This document shows, piece after piece, positions 43,386 to 52,038 of a stretch of 64,000 nt of DNA. This stretch comes from Verrucomicrobiota bacterium (GTDB lineage Bacteria > Verrucomicrobiota > Verrucomicrobiia > Limisphaerales > UBA9464): the NCBI GenBank assembly GCA_017309115.1, contig JAFLEF010000016.1:62001-126000 (forward strand), given 5' to 3'. Position numbers and translations under genes: made by a program. The notes under the pieces were generated by a model, which saw nothing but the letters and a program-made list of their open reading frames with translations, did no database searches and was not told where the DNA came from. Every line of letters starts with the position of its first letter. Position 1 is the first letter of the stretch.

Positions 43386-45623
43386 ATGTCCACCACTCCC
43401 CACACGTGGCGCTTTTTTCGCGCCGGCGGGTTCGATCAAGTCAAACTTGAAACCGGAGCCGATCTCCTGAGCCTTGACCAGCTCGACCAAAAACTCTGGA
43501 CCGCCCTGGCCTGCCCAGTCACCGGTCTGGAATTCGATAAGCAAACCCTGGCGCTGATCGATTCCGACAAGGATGGCCGGGTCCGCGCTCCCGAGCTGAT
43601 TACCGCGCTCAAGTGGGCCGGAAGCCTGCTCAAGGATCCCGATGACTTGGTCAAACACGCCGGAGCCGATTCCCTGCAGCTCAGCACGATCAATGAGTCC
43701 ACGGCCGAAGGCAAAACCTTGGCCGCCTCCGCCCGGGACATTCTCAAGAATCTCGGCAAGAAGGACGCCACCAGCATTTCCGTCGCGGACACCGCCGACA
43801 CCGCCAAAATCTTCGCCCAGACCGCGTTCAATGGCGATGGAGTCATCGTGCCCGAATCGGCCGGCACCGACACCGCCCTGGAATCGCTGATCAAAGACAT
43901 CCAAGCCACCCAGGGATCCTGCCCGGATCGGTCCGGGAAGCCCGGGGTGGACCAGGCCCGAATCGACACGTTCCTGGCGGAATGCACTGCGTTCGACGCG
44001 TGGATGAAAAAGTCCGAGGCCGAAGGAATTCTTTGTCTGGGTGAATCAACTGGGGACGCCGCGGCTGCGTACAAGGCCATCAAAGCCAAGGTGGACGACT
44101 ACTTCGGCCGTTGCCGTCTGGCCGCCTACGACCCACGCGCCATCGCTCTGCTGAACCGCAAGGAAGAGGAGTATCTGGCCATTGCCGTGAAGGACATGAG
44201 CATCACCGCCGCGGAAGTCTGCGGCTTCCCGCTGGCCCAGGTGGCGGCGGACAAACCGCTCCCCCTGAAGACCGGTACCAATCCCGCCTGGGCAGCCGCC
44301 CTCGCCGCGCTGGATTCCAAGGTCGTCACGCCCCTCTTGGGTGAGCGCACGGAACTGTCCGAAGCCGACTGGGCCGCCATCGGATCCAAACTGGCGGCTT
44401 ACGACGCCTGGCTGGCCACCAAGGCTGGCGCTTCCGTCGAAAAGCTCGGCATCGCCCGAGTCCGGGCCATCCTCGCCAGCCAACCCGCGACCCCACTCGC
44501 CGCACTGATTGCTCAGGACAAGGCTCAGGAAGCCAGCGTCAATGCCATCGCCAGTGTCGACCGCCTGATCCGCTATCACCGGGATCTTTACCGCCTGTGT
44601 GTCAACTTCGTTAACTTCAAAGACCTCTATGACGGCGGCGAACCCGCCATCTTCCAGGCCGGAACCCTTTATCTGGACCAACGCTCCTGCACCCTGTGCT
44701 TGCTGGTCGAAGATGTGGGCAAGCACGCCTCCATGGCGGCGCTGGCCGGAACCTATCTGGCCTACTGCGACTGCGTCCGTCGGGGAACCGGAGAAAAGCT
44801 GTCGGTCGTGGCCGCCTTCACCGACGGGGACAGCGACAACCTGATGGTCGGACGCAACGGCCTGTTCTATGACCGCAAGGGACGGGATTACGACGCCACC
44901 ATCACCAAGATCATTGATAATCCGATCAGCCTGCGTCAGGCCTTCTGGTCCCCGTACAAAAAGTTTGTCCGGATGATCGAAGAGCAGGTCAGCAAGCGCG
45001 CCGCTGCCGCTGATGCCGCTGCCACCGACAAGCTGGCCGCCGCCGCCTCCGCCACGGCGAACGTGGACAAGAGCGCCCCCGCTGCCCCGAAGAAAGTGGA
45101 TGTTGGCACGGTCGCGGCCATGGGCGTGGCCTTCGGCGCCATTGGCGCGTTCCTGACCACGTTGGCCGGTTACCTCTTTGGCATCATCAAACTTGGCCCG
45201 TTCGCAATCATTGGAGCGATCATCGGCGTCATCCTGTTGATCTCCGGGCCTTCCATGATTCTGGCCTTCATCAAGCTGCGGAAACGCAATCTCGGCCCCC
45301 TCCTCGACGCCAATGGCTGGGCCGTCAACTCCAGCGCGAAGGTCAATGTGCCGTTCGGAACCTCGCTGACAGGCGTCGCCAAACTCCCGCCGGGATCCCA
45401 GTCCGATTCCACGGATCCCTTTGCGGAAAAGAAGCGTCCGTGGGGCTTCTATCTGGTGCTCGTTCTGGTCCTGTTCGGTCTCTACAAGTGGTACCGGGGA
45501 GACCTCAACGGCAGCCTGCCGGAGAAGTTGTCCAACCGCGCCGTGTTGGGCGCGTTGGCTCCGGGCGGAACCAATACCACCACAATCCCGACCACCCCTT
45601 CGACTCCCGAACCCGCGAAGTAA
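43386..45623 (+). CDS. Large EF-hand membrane protein of unknown function
   Basis: 745 residues. A canonical EF-hand loop occurs at about 58-70 (DSDKDGRVRAPE), with a second degenerate one near 145 (FNGDGVIVPES). A long helical, Ala/Leu-rich body follows (about 180-510). Then an Ala-rich linker, and two transmembrane hairpins at about 580-640 (VGTVAAMGVAFGAIGAF, IIGAIIGVILLISGPSM) and a last one at 695-712 (GFYLVLVLVLFGLYKWYRG). There is no signal peptide, so the large N-terminal part is probably cytoplasmic and the C-terminus crosses the inner membrane. I do not recognise a characterised family. It has a strong terminator and stands alone. Confidence 0.7.
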   Translation: MSTTPHTWRFFRAGGFDQVKLETGADLLSLDQLDQKLWTALACPVTGLEFDKQTLALIDSDKDGRVRAPELITALKWAGSLLKDPDDLVKHAGADSLQLSTINESTAEGKTLAASARDILKNLGKKDATSISVADTADTAKIFAQTAFNGDGVIVPESAGTDTALESLIKDIQATQGSCPDRSGKPGVDQARIDTFLAECTAFDAWMKKSEAEGILCLGESTGDAAAAYKAIKAKVDDYFGRCRLAAYDPRAIALLNRKEEEYLAIAVKDMSITAAEVCGFPLAQVAADKPLPLKTGTNPAWAAALAALDSKVVTPLLGERTELSEADWAAIGSKLAAYDAWLATKAGASVEKLGIARVRAILASQPATPLAALIAQDKAQEASVNAIASVDRLIRYHRDLYRLCVNFVNFKDLYDGGEPAIFQAGTLYLDQRSCTLCLLVEDVGKHASMAALAGTYLAYCDCVRRGTGEKLSVVAAFTDGDSDNLMVGRNGLFYDRKGRDYDATITKIIDNPISLRQAFWSPYKKFVRMIEEQVSKRAAAADAAATDKLAAAASATANVDKSAPAAPKKVDVGTVAAMGVAFGAIGAFLTTLAGYLFGIIKLGPFAIIGAIIGVILLISGPSMILAFIKLRKRNLGPLLDANGWAVNSSAKVNVPFGTSLTGVAKLPPGSQSDSTDPFAEKKRPWGFYLVLVLVLFGLYKWYRGDLNGSLPEKLSNRAVLGALAPGGTNTTTIPTTPSTPEPAK

Positions 45624-45640
45624 ACGTCCCCTGATCAACG

Positions 45641-45669
45641 GGCGCGGAACCTCGGTTCCGCGCCTTTTT
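45641..45669 (+). terminator. Rho-independent terminator after the EF-hand gene
   Basis: Ten perfect pairs (GGCGCGGAAC, 45641-45650, with 45655-45664), a four-base loop and five T (45665-45669), 18 bases after the stop codon. It separates the gene from the DUF255 gene. Confidence 0.9.
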
Positions 45670-45743
45670 GTTTTTCAAATCGCGTCGTTGCCGGCCGCGA
45701 TGCGCTTCGCCTTTCCCCAAAAAACCGATAATCTCCCAATACC

Positions 45744-47828
45744 GTGAACGCCACCAATGCGCCTGCGTCTCCGCCCCGCTCTTCCAATCGACTCGCCCGG
45801 GAGAAGTCGCCTTATCTGCTCCAGCACGCCCACAATCCCGTGGACTGGTACCCTTGGGGCGAAGCGGCCTTCGAACGCGCGCGGAAGGAGGAGAAGCCGA
45901 TCTTCCTGAGCATCGGATATTCCACCTGCCACTGGTGCCACGTGATGGAACGGGAGTCGTTCGAGAATGAGGCCGTCGCCAAGATCCTCAACGAACACTT
46001 CGTCAGCATTAAACTGGACCGCGAGGAACGGCCGGATGTGGACAAGATCTACATGACGTTCGTCCAAGCCACTTCTGGCGGCGGCGGCTGGCCCCTGAAC
46101 GTCTTCCTGACCCCCGAGCTCAAGCCGTTCTACGGCGGCACCTACTGGCCGCCCGAACCCAAGTACGGCCGGCCAAGTTTCAGTCAGGTGCTCAAACGTA
46201 TCGACGAGCTCTGGAAGACCCAGCGCGCCGACGTCCTCGGCTCGGCTGCCGATATCACCGCCAAGCTGCAATCGATGGCCAGCTACGACGCCAACAACGC
46301 CTTTCCCGCCGGGGAACGCGAATTGCACGGTGCCGGACAGACCTTCCTGCATGAGTACGATTCGGTGAATGGCGGTTTCGGAACCGCTCCCAAGTTTCCG
46401 CGCCCCAGTCAGCCGCTGTTCCTGCTGCGGTTTGGTCAACGCTTCGGCGACCCCGAGGCCATCAAAGCCGTGCAACACACCTGTGACGCCATGGCCGCCG
46501 GCGGAATGTACGATCAACTCGGAGGCGGCTTCGCCCGCTACTCAGTGGATGAACGCTGGCTCGTGCCCCACTTCGAAAAGATGCTCTACGACCAGGCGCA
46601 ACTGCTGCAGTTGTACCTGGACACGTATCTCGCCACCGGCGAGGTCCGGAATGCCGAAGTGGCCAGGGGAATTATCCGGTACGTGGCCCGCGACCTGAGC
46701 CATCCCGACGGCGGATTCTTCTCCGCCGAAGACGCCGACAGCGAAGGCAAGGAAGGCAAATTCTACTGCTGGACCACGACTGAACTGAAATCGCTGCTAA
46801 GCCCGGAAGAACTCGCCGTGGTGGTCCGCTACTACGGGATCACCGATGCCGGGAACTTTCTGGATCATTCCGATCCCCAGCCCTTGCCCAACCTCAACGT
46901 CCTGAGCGTGGCGAATCCCAAGCTCTCTGAAGCCGAACGCGCGTTGCTCAACTCAGCCCAACCGAAACTGATCGCCGCCCGCAACCGCCGGGTCCGGCCG
47001 CATTTGGACGATAAAGTCCTCGCCTCCTGGAACGGACTCATGTTGGGAGCGGTGGCGCGGGCTTCCATCATCTTGGCCGAACCGGAATTCAAGCAACTCG
47101 CGGAACGCAATCTCGCGTTCCTGCGGGCGAAGCTCTGGGACCCGGCGACCAAGACGCTGTACAGCCGCTGGCGCGACGGCGAGCGCGATCAGGTTCAACT
47201 GCTCGATGCCTATGCGAATCTGCTCAGCGGCGTCACCGACTTGTACGAAGCCACGGTGGATCCGCGGCACCTGAGCTTCGCCGTGGAGTTGGCTGACGCC
47301 ATGGTGAAGCGGTTTTTCGACGCGGAGGCCGGAGGATTTTGGCAGACGACGGCCGACGCGCCGCATTTGCTCCTGCGCAACAAAGAGGACTACGACGGGG
47401 CCGAACCCAGTGGCAATAGCGTCGCGGCCCTGACGATGTTGCGTTTGGCAGCGATCTGCGATCGGGCCGACTGGCGCACCGCCGGAGAAAAATCCATTCG
47501 GCTGATGGCCCAGCGTCTGCACCAGTTTCCCCAGTCCGTGCCGCATCTGTTGCTGGCCCTCGACTTCTCCCTGCAGGAACCCAAGCGGGTGGTCCTGGCT
47601 GGCGACTTCAGCTGCGGTTCCACTCAGTCGCTGCTGCGGGCGGCCCACAGTGTTTTCCAACCGCACAAGGTTGTCCTGGGAACGGCGGGACCGGTGGAGG
47701 CCTTCGCCCGGACCCTGCCGGTGAATGAGGAATTCACCCAAGCCTACTGTTGTTCCGGAACCGCCTGCCAACCGCCCACCCGGGATCGGGAAGCCGTCCG
47801 AAAATTCCTTCTGACGACCACGCCGTGA
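45744..47828 (+). CDS. DUF255 / YyaL-type thioredoxin-domain protein
   Basis: 694 residues from GTG 45744. N-terminal thioredoxin-like domain with [17 protein letters not shown] (CxxC), then [24 protein letters not shown], as in YyaL and human SPATA20. A C-terminal alpha/alpha-toroid glycosidase-like region follows ([41 protein letters not shown]). The family is widespread, and its activity is not established, although the catalytic-like acids of the toroid are preserved. No signal peptide, so cytoplasmic. It overlaps the DUF202 gene by four bases. Confidence 0.88.
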   Translation: MNATNAPASPPRSSNRLAREKSPYLLQHAHNPVDWYPWGEAAFERARKEEKPIFLSIGYSTCHWCHVMERESFENEAVAKILNEHFVSIKLDREERPDVDKIYMTFVQATSGGGGWPLNVFLTPELKPFYGGTYWPPEPKYGRPSFSQVLKRIDELWKTQRADVLGSAADITAKLQSMASYDANNAFPAGERELHGAGQTFLHEYDSVNGGFGTAPKFPRPSQPLFLLRFGQRFGDPEAIKAVQHTCDAMAAGGMYDQLGGGFARYSVDERWLVPHFEKMLYDQAQLLQLYLDTYLATGEVRNAEVARGIIRYVARDLSHPDGGFFSAEDADSEGKEGKFYCWTTTELKSLLSPEELAVVVRYYGITDAGNFLDHSDPQPLPNLNVLSVANPKLSEAERALLNSAQPKLIAARNRRVRPHLDDKVLASWNGLMLGAVARASIILAEPEFKQLAERNLAFLRAKLWDPATKTLYSRWRDGERDQVQLLDAYANLLSGVTDLYEATVDPRHLSFAVELADAMVKRFFDAEAGGFWQTTADAPHLLLRNKEDYDGAEPSGNSVAALTMLRLAAICDRADWRTAGEKSIRLMAQRLHQFPQSVPHLLLALDFSLQEPKRVVLAGDFSCGSTQSLLRAAHSVFQPHKVVLGTAGPVEAFARTLPVNEEFTQAYCCSGTACQPPTRDREAVRKFLLTTTP

Positions 47829-48319
47829 AGCCGGAGCCCCCCATCGTTGATCCCAGGATCTATTTGGCAGCCGAACGGACCCTGCTGGCTTGGATCCGCA
47901 CCGGCATTGCCCTGATGGGATTCGGACTGGTGGTGTCCAAGCTCCGTTTTTTTCTGGAGGAGCTGCGCTGGGTGCGCGGGGAGACCCTCCCGATGTCTTC
48001 GGGAGCGGCCAACGGGAGCGGACTGTTACTCCTGGGTCTCGGGATTATCCTGATCGGCGGAGCGGCGTGGCGGCACCAACGCTACCTTCAGGACTTGGAT
48101 CAATTGGGCCCGGAAACGCCGGTTCCACGACGATTTCCTCTAGTCATTTCGGCCCTCCTGGTGGCGGCCGGCCTGCTATTGGGACTCCATTTGGTCCGCA
48201 CCGCGACGGAATTGCAGACCACCCGTCCGGCGAAACCGGCGGCGGGTCCTCAACCGCCGAACTCACCGCTGTCACCCCCTCTGAACAATAGATTTCCGGA
48301 AAATCGCGTTGACCCCTAG
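47825..48319 (+). CDS. YidH-family DUF202 membrane protein
   Basis: 164 residues from GTG 47825, which overlaps the preceding stop (GTGA). DUF202 signature: [34 protein letters not shown], then two more helices ([17 protein letters not shown] and [18 protein letters not shown]). Three transmembrane helices and a Pro-rich cytoplasmic tail. Function of the family is unknown. The longer frame to 47750 lies within the preceding gene and is not favoured. Confidence 0.8.
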   Translation: MKPEPPIVDPRIYLAAERTLLAWIRTGIALMGFGLVVSKLRFFLEELRWVRGETLPMSSGAANGSGLLLLGLGIILIGGAAWRHQRYLQDLDQLGPETPVPRRFPLVISALLVAAGLLLGLHLVRTATELQTTRPAKPAAGPQPPNSPLSPPLNNRFPENRVDP

Positions 48320-48358
48320 CCCTCGTTTGCTAGGAATCCCGCTCCTTTCGTGGGTCGC

Positions 48359-48793
48359 ATGAAGACTTTCCTTCCCAAAGTAGATGTACAGCGCCGTAAC
48401 TGGCGCGTGATTGATGCTAACGGTGCCATTCTCGGTCGCCTGGCGTCGCAAGTTGCCGATGCCCTGCGGGGCAAAGACAAGCCCACGTTCGCTCCGCATC
48501 TCGACGCGGGCGACTTCGTGGTGGTCATCAATGCGGAGAAGGTGGTGCTTTCCGGCAAGAAAGAGACCGACAAGGAGTACATGACCTACTCCGGTTGGAA
48601 GGGTGGCGAAAAACGCCGCACGGTGGCCCAGATCCGTCAGAAGCATCCTGAGCGCCTGGTGGAACACGCCGTTCGCGGCATGCTCCCGAAGAACCGCCTC
48701 GGCGACCGCCTCTTCACCAAGCTCAAAGTGTATCCCGGTGACAAGCATCCCCATGCCGCCCAACAGCCGGCCTCGTTGAGCTACGCTGGTTGA
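48359..48793 (+). CDS. rplM: 50S ribosomal protein L13
   Basis: 144 residues, ATG 48359. Complete L13: [50 protein letters not shown] is at the start, GRLASQVA and the central [11 protein letters not shown] are typical. It binds 23S rRNA early in assembly of the large subunit. rpsI follows 25 bases later, the usual rplM-rpsI pair. Confidence 0.97.
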   Translation: MKTFLPKVDVQRRNWRVIDANGAILGRLASQVADALRGKDKPTFAPHLDAGDFVVVINAEKVVLSGKKETDKEYMTYSGWKGGEKRRTVAQIRQKHPERLVEHAVRGMLPKNRLGDRLFTKLKVYPGDKHPHAAQQPASLSYAG

Positions 48794-48818
48794 TCCACGT
48801 TTTCCCGAATTGTTGAAC

Positions 48819-49214
48819 ATGTCTCAATCCGTCCAATTCCTCGGAACCGGTCGCCGAAAGACCGCCGTTGCCCGCGTCCGCATCATCCCGGGCAATGGCA
48901 ACATCCTCGTCAACAACCGCCCGTTCGAAGTTTACTTCCCGGTCGAGTCGTTGCGCCTCACGGTGACCCAGCCTTTCGCGGCCACCTCCACGACCGGCAA
49001 GTACGACGTCAAGATCAGCGTCGCTGGCGGCGGTCCCAACGGACAAGCCGGTGCGTGCCGCCACGGCATCGCCCGGGCCTTGCTCGCCAGTGACACCACG
49101 CTCCGCCCGCTCCTCAAGGCGGACAAGCTGCTGACCCGCGATCCGCGTATGCGCGAACGCAAGAAGTACGGCCAGCCCGGTGCCCGCAAGCGCTTCCAGT
49201 TCAGCAAACGCTAA
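48819..49214 (+). CDS. rpsI: 30S ribosomal protein S9
   Basis: 131 residues, ATG 48819. The C-terminal [11 protein letters not shown] tail that reaches the P site is intact, and [14 protein letters not shown] and [20 protein letters not shown] are the standard S9 segments. The gene ends 18 bases before a strong terminator, which closes the rplM-rpsI unit. Confidence 0.97.
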   Translation: MSQSVQFLGTGRRKTAVARVRIIPGNGNILVNNRPFEVYFPVESLRLTVTQPFAATSTTGKYDVKISVAGGGPNGQAGACRHGIARALLASDTTLRPLLKADKLLTRDPRMRERKKYGQPGARKRFQFSKR

Positions 49215-49232
49215 GAAGCCCATTTTCAAACA

Positions 49233-49262
49233 CCCTGCTGGTCCTTCCAGCAGGGTTTTTTT
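49233..49262 (+). terminator. Rho-independent terminator after rpsI
   Basis: A nine-base-pair stem (CCCTGCTGG, 49233-49241, with 49247-49255), a five-base loop and seven T (49256-49262). It closes the rplM-rpsI operon, and the acetyltransferase remnant begins on the very next base. Confidence 0.92.
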
Positions 49263-49397
49263 GTGCCCCGTGATGCCCACGACTTGTATCGAAGTTTTGG
49301 GTTTACTGACCTGAGCCAACCCGGCGGATACCTCGAGAAACGTGACCCCGACGTTTACAAGCGGCTGGCGGCCGGGAGAATCTCCCCACCGAACTGA
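49263..49397 (+). pseudogene. C-terminal remnant of a GNAT acetyltransferase
   Basis: A 44-codon open frame, GTG 49263 to TGA 49397. It reads RDAHDLYRSFGF then a PGGYLEKRDPDVYKRL tail. This is the end of a GNAT domain (the DAHxLYxxFGF strand-helix with the final beta strand) seen in single-domain N-acetyltransferases of about 140 residues. The front two thirds are missing: the rpsI terminator precedes it directly, so the break is at or near 49262. It ends three bases before the argC start. It is unlikely to be functional, and is either a truncated relic or a residue of a recombination event beside rpsI. Confidence 0.7.
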
Positions 49398-49400
49398 GTT

Positions 49401-50474
49401 ATGCGCTTTGATCACTCACCCGTCCGAGTCGCCATCGTGGGAGCCTCCGGTTACTCCGGCGAGGAGCTTGTCCGACTGTTGCTCCACCACCCCCGCGTTG
49501 AGCTCGTGGCGGTCACTTCCCGGGCCAATGCGGGCCAAACCGTCGCCCAAGTCTTTCCCAAGTTCGCCAGCCACCCCAAATCGAAGGCGCTGCGCTTCAC
49601 CGATCCCAACCCCGGCGTGCTCGCCACGCAGGCCGATATCGTCTTCCTGGCGCTGCCCCACGGGGTCGCCGCCGAGTTTGCGGTTCCCCTACATCAGGCC
49701 GGCGTCACGGTGATCGACCTGAGCGCCGACTTCCGACTTCGCAGCGCCCAAACGTACCAGGAATTCTATGCGCACGAGCACCCAGCCCCGGAATTGTTGG
49801 CCAAGGCGGTTTACGGACTGCCCGAGGTGTATCGGAGCCAGCTGCCGGATTCCCTGCTGATCGCCTCCCCCGGCTGTTACCCCACCAGCATTCTGCTCCC
49901 CACGCTGCCGCTCCTGCGCGCCAAGTTGATCAAGCCCACGGGAATCATCGCCGACTCACTCAGCGGCGTTAGCGGCGCCGGACGCAAAGCCGACATCGAT
50001 TACCTGTTCGTCGAGTGCAACGAGAGTGTCCGGCCCTACGGACTTCCCAAGCACCGGCACCTTTCCGAGATTGAACAGGAACTCAGTTTGGCGGCCGGCG
50101 ACTCCGTCACCATCCAGTTCACGCCGCACCTCATCCCGGTGAACCGCGGCATTCTCACCACGCTTTACCTCGCCCCGGCGCAGCACTTCTCCACGCCGGA
50201 GGAAACCGCCCGTCTCGGGGAGCAAATCACCGAATGCTACCGGGCCGCCTACAGCCAGGAACCGTTTGTCCGGGTTCTCGAGGGCAAGGCCCTGCCCGAC
50301 ACCAAAAACGTGGTGGGAACCAATGTGCTGGAACTCGCCTGGCGACTCGATCCGCGCACGGGTCGGCTCATCGTGGTCAGCGCCGAAGACAACATCGTGA
50401 AGGGCGCCAGCGGTCAGGCCGTGCAATCCATGAACGTGGTGTGCGGCTTCCCGGAAACGACCGGACTGCTCTAA
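49401..50474 (+). CDS. argC: N-acetyl-gamma-glutamyl-phosphate reductase
   Basis: 357 residues. NADPH-dependent third step of arginine synthesis. Signatures: VAIVGASGYSGEELVRLL (nucleotide binding), PHGVAAEF, catalytic Cys in ASPGCYPTS, GRKADIDYLFVECNES, and the end KGASGQAVQSMNV. It follows the rpsI terminator and the GNAT remnant, with its ATG three bases after the remnant's stop. No other arg gene lies in the window. Confidence 0.96.
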   Translation: MRFDHSPVRVAIVGASGYSGEELVRLLLHHPRVELVAVTSRANAGQTVAQVFPKFASHPKSKALRFTDPNPGVLATQADIVFLALPHGVAAEFAVPLHQAGVTVIDLSADFRLRSAQTYQEFYAHEHPAPELLAKAVYGLPEVYRSQLPDSLLIASPGCYPTSILLPTLPLLRAKLIKPTGIIADSLSGVSGAGRKADIDYLFVECNESVRPYGLPKHRHLSEIEQELSLAAGDSVTIQFTPHLIPVNRGILTTLYLAPAQHFSTPEETARLGEQITECYRAAYSQEPFVRVLEGKALPDTKNVVGTNVLELAWRLDPRTGRLIVVSAEDNIVKGASGQAVQSMNVVCGFPETTGLL

Positions 50475-50492
50475 GCCGGAAGGAGGCAGTTT

Positions 50493-50637
50493 GAACTGCA
50501 GATTAAACGCAGATTTTTTCGGGCAGAAGAAACGTCCCCGTCCGCTCTCCAAACGCTCCTTGAGCACCTCCCCCTGACCCCGAACTCGTCAGAACCCAAA
50601 GTGAAATCTGCGCGAATCTCCGTTTAATCTGCGGTTC
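50493..50637. repeat. Inverted repeat pair built on CGCAGATTAAACG
   Basis: The left arm (50493-50516, GAACTGCAGATTAAACGCAG...) and the complement of the right arm (50604-50637, GAACCGCAGATTAAACGGAG...) match over about 20 bases apart from a few changes; the right arm has an extra 9-10 bases. The interval is about 90 bases. The right arm also repeats AATCTGCG within itself. Such CGCAGATTAAAC-type sequences look like a dispersed intergenic repeat. Nothing else in the window shows a copy. Confidence 0.6.
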
Positions 50638-50747
50638 ACCGTTCCTCCGCAGTAGGTCTGAATCGTTCCGGTGTTCCGGCTAGGACCGAGGTCGGTAGTC
50701 CTTTGGTGGCATAGCCAAAGCCCGCCTCCAAACACTATACCTTGGGG

Positions 50748-50903
50748 GTGCAACGCAGTCTGAATCACTACTCCCCACTGCAAACGTTTTTGGCGTTCTT
50801 GGCGTTCGCTCTGCTCGTCATTCTGGCCGGCAGTCTGCCGCGCGAAGACGAGTCCGCGACCCCCTTCTCTGCCGACCCGGCCGCGGTCTTGCACAGCCGC
50901 TGA
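50748..50903 (+). CDS. Small single-pass membrane protein (hypothetical)
   Basis: A 51-codon frame, GTG 50748 to TGA 50903, shorter than most annotation cutoffs. After a polar start (QRSLNHYSPLQT) it has a long hydrophobic stretch FLAFLAFALLVILAGSLP, then a charged, Ala/Pro-rich tail. This is the shape of a small bitopic protein. It is preceded by GGGG, a possible ribosome binding site. It is unrecognised and may be spurious, but the hydropathy pattern is not random. Confidence 0.4.
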   Translation: MQRSLNHYSPLQTFLAFLAFALLVILAGSLPREDESATPFSADPAAVLHSR

Positions 50904-50910
50904 GCCTCGC

Positions 50911-51687
50911 TCAACTGACCTCAAAGAGCGTCACTTCCGGTCGGCAGTTGAAGCGCAACGAACACGAGGCCAGGGTCCCAATTCCTGGATTCACATAGAT
51001 CCGGCCGGCCGCGGTCTCGAACAGTCCCAGATCATACTTCCCCACCGAACCCGGCAGGAGCAGCGGACCAAAGTACGGAAGCCGCACCTGCCCGCCGTGA
51101 CTGTGGCCGGCCAGCATCAGATCACACCGCTGTTGTCGGAGGCGGTCAATGTGGATGGGAAAGTGGGAGAGAACCAAGTTGAAGACTCCTGCTTCCGCCA
51201 CATAGGAACCGGGAAGCCGGTCCACCCCATGAATCCGCAGGCGATCGTCGGCCAGGATTGCTCGATCCGGCAGCCAAGCCCCACCACTGGTCCGACACAG
51301 CTGGGCCAAGATCCCCAGATTGGCCCGACTCCAGTGATCGTGGTTCCCCGGAACCGCGAACAAGGGAACTCGCAACGGACGCAGCGCCTCCACCGCCCCG
51401 TTGAGATAGGGAGCTTCTTCGATCAGATCGCCGGTAAAGCAGGCAAAGTCCGGCCGCAATTGCTGGATGGCGTGCACCACCGATTCCAGCCAACGGTAAT
51501 CGCCCCGAAAGTGCACATCGGTGAAGTGGACGAAGCGATATCGGATCGGGCCTTCCCCCAAACGGATCGTCTCTATCTTCAACCACCGCGGTTCCACCAA
51601 GGCAGACTGACCCAAACACGCGGCCGGAATTCCCCAAGCCAGGGAGGTCAGGAACGAGCGGCGGGAAACCGGAAAAGCAGCCTTCAA
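50911..51687 (-). CDS. Tat-exported calcineurin-like phosphoesterase (YkuE/YaeI type)
   Basis: 258 residues. A twin-arginine signal (VSRRSFLTSLAW) leads into metallophosphatase motifs in order: FTDVHFRG, CFTGDLIEEAP, VPGNHDHW, SHFPIH and AGHSHGGQ, which provide the two-metal site. YkuE-like enzymes cleave small phosphate esters and some release UDP-linked lipids. The only start seen is TTG 51687. The left copy of the parD repeat begins 11 bases upstream of it, so its original control region may be altered. Confidence 0.88.
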   Translation of the reverse strand: MKAAFPVSRRSFLTSLAWGIPAACLGQSALVEPRWLKIETIRLGEGPIRYRFVHFTDVHFRGDYRWLESVVHAIQQLRPDFACFTGDLIEEAPYLNGAVEALRPLRVPLFAVPGNHDHWSRANLGILAQLCRTSGGAWLPDRAILADDRLRIHGVDRLPGSYVAEAGVFNLVLSHFPIHIDRLRQQRCDLMLAGHSHGGQVRLPYFGPLLLPGSVGKYDLGLFETAAGRIYVNPGIGTLASCSLRFNCRPEVTLFEVS

Positions 51688-51697
51688 GCGGAACGAT

Positions 51698-52011
51698 AGA
51701 CCACGGAGTCCGGCTCTCGTTCAGCAGGAACCGTAAGCACGCGAAACGCGTCCAAGTTTCGTCGCTGGTGAATCCAGCGATTCTCCCGTGGAGGACGCGG
51801 AGTTAGCGGAGGGAGAATCCGCAGCCGACGGCGGTAGAAGGCGGCATCCATCTCCCCATCGCTAGGCCAGACTAGGCCGGGCGGTCGAGCCGCTTCTGCG
51901 CACCGACACCGCGTCGGCACCGAAAAAGCGGTGTGAAACCTTACCGCTCTCGACCTGTCTCGAATCCATCGGCACCCGCGCCGGTCAGGCGCGACTATCC
52001 AAAGAGCGAGC
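51698..52011. repeat. Left copy of the parD direct repeat, with internal deletion
   Basis: This stretch matches 56079-56524 in the same orientation, base for base over most of its length (e.g. GGAGTCCGGCTCTCGTTCAG, and GTAGAAGGCGGCATCCATCT). About 140 bases that exist in the right copy (roughly 56234-56373) are absent at the junction near 51866, and this removes the antitoxin start. A dyad GATTCTCCC...GGGAGAATC (51779-51819) lies in both copies. Confidence 0.85.
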
Positions 52012-52027
52012 TAACGTGTCACTTTAA
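51866..52027 (+). pseudogene. Truncated ParD-like antitoxin remnant (left copy)
   Basis: After the deletion the left copy still reads in frame as the C-terminal half of the ParD-like protein: LGRAVEPLLRTDTA, then PLSTCLESIGTRAGQARLSK, then a new end and TAA at 52025-52027. No start codon or N-terminal ribbon-helix-helix region remains, so it cannot make a working antitoxin. Several base changes against the right copy (e.g. ...SAPKKRCETL against ...ALKKRGETI) show it has been free to drift. Confidence 0.7.
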
Positions 52028-52038
52028 GTCACAGCGAC

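Noticed and set aside
44046-45638. Minus-strand frame of 530 codons over the EF-hand gene
   Set aside because: Shadow of the plus-strand gene: Gly/Asp/His-rich translation and no motif, whereas the plus frame has EF-hand and transmembrane patterns.
51684-51920. Minus-strand frame over the left repeat
   Set aside because: It reads the complement of the repeat sequence, and its counterpart in the right copy is also without family similarity.
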